A DNA stretch of 64,000 nucleotides from Halarsenatibacter silvermanii (GTDB taxonomy: Bacteria; Bacillota; Halanaerobiia; Halanaerobiales; Halarsenatibacteraceae), in contig NZ_FNGO01000006.1 in the NCBI RefSeq assembly GCF_900103135.1, forward strand, positions 62,001-126,000, written 5' to 3'. Position numbers and translations under genes: made by a program. How positions within the stretch are numbered: the stretch's first letter is position 1; the number at the start of each line of letters is the position of its first letter. Below the pieces are notes generated by a model. The model saw only the letters and a list, made by a program, of their open reading frames with translations, searched no databases and had not been told where the DNA came from. Positions 60,287 to 64,000 of this stretch are shown here, piece after piece.

Positions 60287-60319
60287 GGGACTCATTGAAA
60301 AATGTGGGTCCCTTTTTTT
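60287..60319 (+). terminator. Intrinsic terminator after rny
   Basis: GGGACTCATT and AATGTGGGTCCC pair with minor mismatch around GAAA, followed by seven T (60313-60319). Confidence 0.7.
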
Positions 60320-60406
60320 GAATTTGAATTCGTAAATTGGTGTGTAAAACTGAACTAAATTCTGGATTTGTGATCATAAATTTTGGATGAGGTGATTGAG
60401 TTAGCT

Positions 60407-61195
60407 ATGAATTTTTTATTGATCGGAGATATAGTAGGAAGAGCCGGGAGAAGAGCGGTGAGAAAATATCTTGAAGATCTTATTGAAAAACACGATATAG
60501 ATTTCGTTATCGCCAATGGAGAAAACGCTGCAGGCGGCTTTGGAATAACTAAAAAAGTCGCTGAAGAACTTTTTGAATACGGAATAGACTGTCTGACCAT
60601 GGGGAATCACACATGGAAAAATAAAAACATCTATAAATTTATAGATGATGAACCCAGGTTAATTCGTCCTTTAAATTTTGCTCCGGGAATCCCCGGGCGG
60701 GGTATTGGATCTTTTTTGAAAAATGGTAGAAGAATTATTGTGGTTAATCTGATCGGACAAATTTTTATGCAGTCTCACGATTCCCCTTTCAGAGTGATAG
60801 ATAAAAACATCAAATCTTTGAATATGGATGCGGATATTGTTCTCGTGGATTTTCACGCGGAAGCCACCGGTGAAAAAATAGCGCTGGCGCGTTTTCTGGA
60901 TGGAAAAGTTGATTGCGTTTTCGGCACTCACACCCATGTTCAGACCAGCGATGCTCAAATTCTGCCCGAAGATACTGCTTATATTAGTGATCTGGGATTT
61001 TCAGGTGCGGTCGAGTCGATTCTAGGAATGAAACCACAGGAAATAATTAAAAAACACCTCACCGGCATGCCCACAAAATTTAAGGTAGGAACCGGTGCTG
61101 TCAAGCTGGAAGGGGCAATTTACAGGCACGGGCAAAACCAGATTACCCCGTTAAGAATTAAAGAAGATCAGGAAACAAGAGAGGCAGAGGTTTGA
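60407..61195 (+). CDS. ymdB: YmdB-family metallophosphoesterase (TIGR00282)
   Basis: A 262-residue phosphodiesterase; the Bacillus protein hydrolyses 2',3'-cyclic nucleotides and affects biofilm and motility decisions. Metal-site motifs: FLLIGDIVGRAGRRAV, VIANGENAAGGFGITKK, CLTMGNHTWKN, LVDFHAEATGEKIAL and VFGTHTHVQTSDAQILP, GTAYISDLG-like end. ATG 60407 (MNFLLIGD) is chosen with GAGGTGA upstream, although SD spacing is slightly long. rny-ymdB adjacency is conserved. The PHP gene follows one base after its stop. Confidence 0.9.
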   Translation: MNFLLIGDIVGRAGRRAVRKYLEDLIEKHDIDFVIANGENAAGGFGITKKVAEELFEYGIDCLTMGNHTWKNKNIYKFIDDEPRLIRPLNFAPGIPGRGIGSFLKNGRRIIVVNLIGQIFMQSHDSPFRVIDKNIKSLNMDADIVLVDFHAEATGEKIALARFLDGKVDCVFGTHTHVQTSDAQILPEDTAYISDLGFSGAVESILGMKPQEIIKKHLTGMPTKFKVGTGAVKLEGAIYRHGQNQITPLRIKEDQETREAEV

Positions 61196-61196
61196 A

Positions 61197-62024
61197 ATGG
61201 CGGCTGATCTTCATCTTCATACCAGAGCTTCAGATGGATCTTTTACTCCCAGAACAGTCGTAGAAAAGGCTGATCAACTCGGGTTCAAATATATCGCAAT
61301 AACTGATCATGACACCATCACCGGAGTAAAATCTGCCCAGGATCATTCTCAGGATAAAGATTTAGAGGTTTTAACCGGAGTAGAGATCAACACCGAATTT
61401 AAAGGAGAAGATGTTCACCTGCTGGGGTATCTTTTTGATCCTGAGAACGATTCTATAACCGATATGATGGAATTAATATCTAAAAGCAGAATTGAGCGCG
61501 CTAAAAAAATTATTTCCCGATTGAAAGATGCTGGCTATCCGGTTAGTTTTGCGGAATTAGAGAATTATGTTCCAGGAGAAATTTACACCAGGTCTCATAT
61601 AGCGGAGATGCTCTCTCAAAAAGGTCTGGCGGAATCATATGAAGCAGCTTTCGAGCGGTATCTGGGAAGGGGCAATGATTTTTACATAGGCAGAGATTAC
61701 ATTACAGCTGCCAGAGCTATAGAATCCATCAAAGAGGGTGGCGGAGTGAGTGTTCTGGCTCATCCGGGCAAGCTTGAAAATCAGGATCGGATCATTGAAG
61801 GACTCAGGAAATTTGAACTGGACGGACTGGAGGTATATTATCCCGATCATTCATCTCGAACAAATTCGAATCTATTAAAAAAAGCGGATAAGCATGACAT
61901 GCTCATTACTGGAGGTTCCGATTTTCATGGTCCTGATAAGAGGAGCTCAAATCAACTTGGGACAATCAAATTGGCTGATTACCACGTCGAAAAACTGAAG
62001 AATTTCGCCCTGAGAAAATGCTGA
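61197..62024 (+). CDS. PHP-domain phosphoesterase
   Basis: A 275-residue TrpH/YciV-type PHP protein. The N-terminal metal motif ADLHLHTRASDGSFTP, IAITDHDTITGVKSA, TGVEINTEF, VLAHPGKLE, and the final GGSDFHGPDKRSS carry His/Asp ligands for a trinuclear site. Relatives are 5'-3' exonucleases on short RNA or 3',5'-bisphosphate nucleotidases. Being in an operon with ymdB next to rny suggests a role in RNA turnover. ATG 61197 follows AGAGG. Confidence 0.85.
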   Translation: MAADLHLHTRASDGSFTPRTVVEKADQLGFKYIAITDHDTITGVKSAQDHSQDKDLEVLTGVEINTEFKGEDVHLLGYLFDPENDSITDMMELISKSRIERAKKIISRLKDAGYPVSFAELENYVPGEIYTRSHIAEMLSQKGLAESYEAAFERYLGRGNDFYIGRDYITAARAIESIKEGGGVSVLAHPGKLENQDRIIEGLRKFELDGLEVYYPDHSSRTNSNLLKKADKHDMLITGGSDFHGPDKRSSNQLGTIKLADYHVEKLKNFALRKC

Positions 62025-62046
62025 CATCTCTGCTGCCCTGACGTTC

Positions 62047-62075
62047 TTGACATAAAAAAATGATTCTGTTACACT
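62047..62075 (+). promoter_or_regulatory. Predicted promoter of the rnf operon
   Basis: Perfect TTGACA (62047-62052), 17-base spacer, TACACT (62070-62075). The leader to rnfC is about 195 nt and very A/T-rich. Confidence 0.65.
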
Positions 62076-62213
62076 AAGTTCTGGAACATTATTATCAGAG
62101 AAGCGGATAATTTTTGTCCTGTTGTGTTACAAATTTAACAAAGTTATTATTTTATACTCTGATTGTTATGAGCTACCATAAATATTAAATATAAAAATTT
62201 ATTTTAATTTTTT

Positions 62214-62234
62214 AGGCCGGTAATCGGGCTTTTT
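62214..62234 (+). other. Terminator-like hairpin in the rnf leader
   Basis: AGGCCG (62214-62219) and CGGGCT (62225-62230) can pair with one mismatch around GTAAT, followed by TTTTT. It lies between the promoter and rnfC, so it could attenuate; the stem is short. Confidence 0.35.
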
Positions 62235-62276
62235 GACATTTTAAAAAAATTGTAATTATTTTTGGAGGTGTATTAT

Positions 62277-63587
62277 GTGGAAGATTTAAAAAAGTTTCCT
62301 ATTGGAGGAGTCCATCTGCCTGAAGAAAAACACTTGACCACTGACTCTCCCATCGAAGATATGGACTTCCCGGAACTTGTAACCATCCCTCTGCAGATGC
62401 ATATAGGTGCTCCTTGCGAGCCTGTTGTTTCGGAGGGGGAAGAAGTCCAGAGAGGGCAGGTTATAGCCCGCAACGATGAAGCCTTATCTGCTTTAATTCA
62501 TGCAAGTATTTCAGGAGTTTACAGAGGTATTGAGTCCAGACCGGGCCCGGATGATTCTATGATCAACTGCATGGTGATAGAAAATCAGGGCCAGTCCCAT
62601 GATGAAATGACACTTGAACCTGAATACAGTTTTGATGAGCTCGATAAAGAAAAAATTGTCAACAGGGTTAAAAATGCGGGAATTGTGGGTCTTGGAGGAG
62701 CATGCTTCCCAACCCATGTTAAATTATCTCCTCCGGATGATAAGCCTATCGATACAGTCATAATCAATGGAGCTGAATGCGAGCCTTATCTAACAGTCGA
62801 TGATAGGTTGATGAGAGAAAAGACAGAGTTGTTATTTCAGGGGCTGCAGCTGATTATGAAAGCCAGCGGAGCTGAAAAGGGTATTGTCTCCAGCGAAATC
62901 AACAAGCCCAAAGCGGTAGAGGCCATAAGAGAAGAGGCAGAAAACTGGGACAACCTGGATGGAGTTCCCCTTGATACCAGATATCCTCATGGGGCAGAAA
63001 AACATCTGATCAAAGCAGTACTCGATAGAGAAGTGCCACGCCGGGGCCTGCCCATGGACGTTGGTGTAATCGTAAACAACGTACAGACAACCACGAAAAT
63101 TGCAGAGGCTTTATACAGGGGGCGAACTCTAATCGACAGAGTTTTAACCGTTAGCGGGAGGGCTTTACAGGATCAGAAAAATTTAGCCGTACCTGTAGGA
63201 ACTCCGATCAAAGATGTTATCGATTACTGTGGTGGAACTGAAACCGAAAACTATTATACAATTATGGGTGGTCCCATGACCGGCAAAAGGGTCGAAAAGA
63301 TGCAAATCCCGGTCGGCAAAGGCACTTCACTGGTAGTGCTCTCAGAAGAGGAGTACAACGACCCTGAGAAAAGAGTCTGCATAAAATGCGGAAAATGTGT
63401 CGATGTCTGTCCCATGTATCTACCCCCCAACAGAATAACTGCTTTTGTCAATAATGAAATGTATAAAGAAGCGGAAATTGCCGGTTTAAACGACTGCATT
63501 GAATGCGGTGCCTGTGCTTTTGTCTGCCCGGCCAAGCGACCGCTGGTCAGATGGATACAGAGGGGAAAAGCTGCTGCTGACAGCTAA
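62277..63587 (+). CDS. rnfC: Rnf electron transport complex subunit C
   Basis: The NADH- and ferredoxin-side peripheral subunit of the ion-pumping Rnf complex. A 436-residue protein: N-terminal RnfC barrel (FPIGGVHLPEEKHLT, HIGAPCEPVV), an SLBB/FMN-type NADH-binding region (GIVGLGGACFPTHVKLSPP, IINGAECEPYLTVDDRLM) and two 4Fe-4S motifs near the C-terminus, CIKCGKCVDVCPMYLPP and CIECGACAFVCPAKRP. GTG 62277 (MEDLKKFPIGG) follows GGAGGTG by 6 bases; the TTG at 62262 overlaps that site. First gene of the operon. Confidence 0.94.
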   Translation: MEDLKKFPIGGVHLPEEKHLTTDSPIEDMDFPELVTIPLQMHIGAPCEPVVSEGEEVQRGQVIARNDEALSALIHASISGVYRGIESRPGPDDSMINCMVIENQGQSHDEMTLEPEYSFDELDKEKIVNRVKNAGIVGLGGACFPTHVKLSPPDDKPIDTVIINGAECEPYLTVDDRLMREKTELLFQGLQLIMKASGAEKGIVSSEINKPKAVEAIREEAENWDNLDGVPLDTRYPHGAEKHLIKAVLDREVPRRGLPMDVGVIVNNVQTTTKIAEALYRGRTLIDRVLTVSGRALQDQKNLAVPVGTPIKDVIDYCGGTETENYYTIMGGPMTGKRVEKMQIPVGKGTSLVVLSEEEYNDPEKRVCIKCGKCVDVCPMYLPPNRITAFVNNEMYKEAEIAGLNDCIECGACAFVCPAKRPLVRWIQRGKAAADS

Positions 63588-63689
63588 GATGTCCATTTAG
63601 GTTTATTTTTGTTTTCAGGGCAAAAACTGATGTACTAAAGACCTCAATAACAATTTAGATTTTCGGTATAAATGCGGAGGTGAAATATT

Positions 63690-64000
63690 TTGGCAAATTC
63701 ATACGAAATGTCAGGGCCGCATATCAGGCAGCTGGATTCCATCGAAAAAACAATGTGGAATGTGGTTCTGGCATTAATTCCAGCAACATTCATGTCAGTT
63801 TATCTTTTTGGAACTTATGCACTTTATCTTGTAGCGGGAACAATGCTTGCCTGTATGATTGTAGAGATTCCTTTCAATATGAACAAAGAAGGAAGGCAGA
63901 TATTTTTTGGAGATGGGAGCGCTGCTGTCACTGGAATAATACTTGGGCTCTCATTACCTCCAACCGCTCCCTGGTGGATACCAATTTTGGGCGGTGCTGC
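63690..64000 (+). CDS. rnfD: Rnf complex subunit D (3' truncated by window edge)
   Basis: The first 103 residues are present, starting at TTG 63690 behind GGAGGTG. The N-terminus SYEMSGPHIRQLDSIEKTMW, two hydrophobic segments (VVLALIPATFMSVYLF, LYLVAGTMLACMIVEI) and GDGSAAVTGIILGLSLPPTA, an RnfD/NqrB signature preceding the covalent FMN subdomain, are clear. The subunit is membrane-integral and takes part in ion translocation. The rest of the operon (rnfGEAB) is expected beyond the edge. Confidence 0.92.
   Translation, partial: MANSYEMSGPHIRQLDSIEKTMWNVVLALIPATFMSVYLFGTYALYLVAGTMLACMIVEIPFNMNKEGRQIFFGDGSAAVTGIILGLSLPPTAPWWIPILGGA

Noticed and set aside
1-64000. CRISPR array, prophage, intact insertion sequence or rRNA operon
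   Set aside because: No regularly spaced repeats, phage structural genes, transposase or integrase genes or rRNA sequences were seen anywhere in the window.

Overview
The window is a gene-dense bacterial chromosome segment with almost every gene on the + strand. The gene order is typical of Firmicutes: polC / rimP-nusA-rnpM-infB-rbfA-nrnA-truB-ribF-rpsO-pnp, cinA-thpR-recA-recX-rny-ymdB, dap genes with rnjA, and ftsK with a rodZ-like gene. Many proteins carry long Glu/Asp-rich tails (NusA, IF-2, RbfA, RecA, the RodZ-like protein). A Na+/H+-type Rnf complex starts at the right edge, and the sugar-binding protein has a cleavable signal but no lipobox. I infer an anaerobic, halophilic, diderm Firmicute of the Halanaerobiales type. 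This is inference from content; no 16S gene is present. TTG starts are common (rnpM, infB, dut, recA, rnfD and others).

Layout. 1-11.5 kb: end of polC, then the transcription/translation operon rimP to ribF, rpsO and pnp. 11.5-18.5 kb: nfo, a RadC-type JAMM domain fused to a DinG helicase, a LysM/SleB-type wall hydrolase, dut, mtnA, a 44-residue desulforedoxin and a DUF47/PhoU-like gene. 18.5-23.5 kb: glpK, then a three-gene glycerol-3-phosphate dehydrogenase operon behind a consensus promoter and a leader with a terminator and a mutually exclusive antiterminator. 23.6-33.3 kb: dipeptidase, YtvI-like membrane protein, a sugar ABC importer (binding protein and two permeases, no ATPase) with a LacI regulator, a PatB/MalY aminotransferase and an HI0933-type flavoprotein. 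33.4-37.4 kb: a minus-strand YlbF-family gene, then a cassette of glutamate-cysteine ligase-like, ATP-grasp and acylphosphatase genes bracketed by related miniature transposable elements. 37.4-46.2 kb: pncA, an RNA methyltransferase, an EamA transporter, dapB-asd-lysC-dapA and rnjA with a structured leader. 46.4-52.4 kb: ftsK/spoIIIE, rodZ-like, five tRNA genes (Tyr, Glu, Pro-UGG and Thr on minus, Pro-GGG on plus), surE, a SLOG-fold gene and a DUF2103 gene. 52.6-64 kb: rimO-pgsA-pgpA-cinA, thpR, recA (SOS-type operator in its promoter)-recX, rny, ymdB, a PHP phosphoesterase, rnfC and the start of rnfD.

The most unusual content is: (i) a set of short non-coding elements with GGATCTTCT-like inverted termini and 8-bp target duplications, which look like ISL3-type MITEs; (ii) the JAMM-DinG fusion; (iii) the MITE-bracketed gamma-glutamyl ligase/ATP-grasp cassette, a candidate for an uncharacterised thiol or gamma-glutamyl metabolite pathway; and (iv) the glp leader attenuator. 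None of these is proven by sequence alone.
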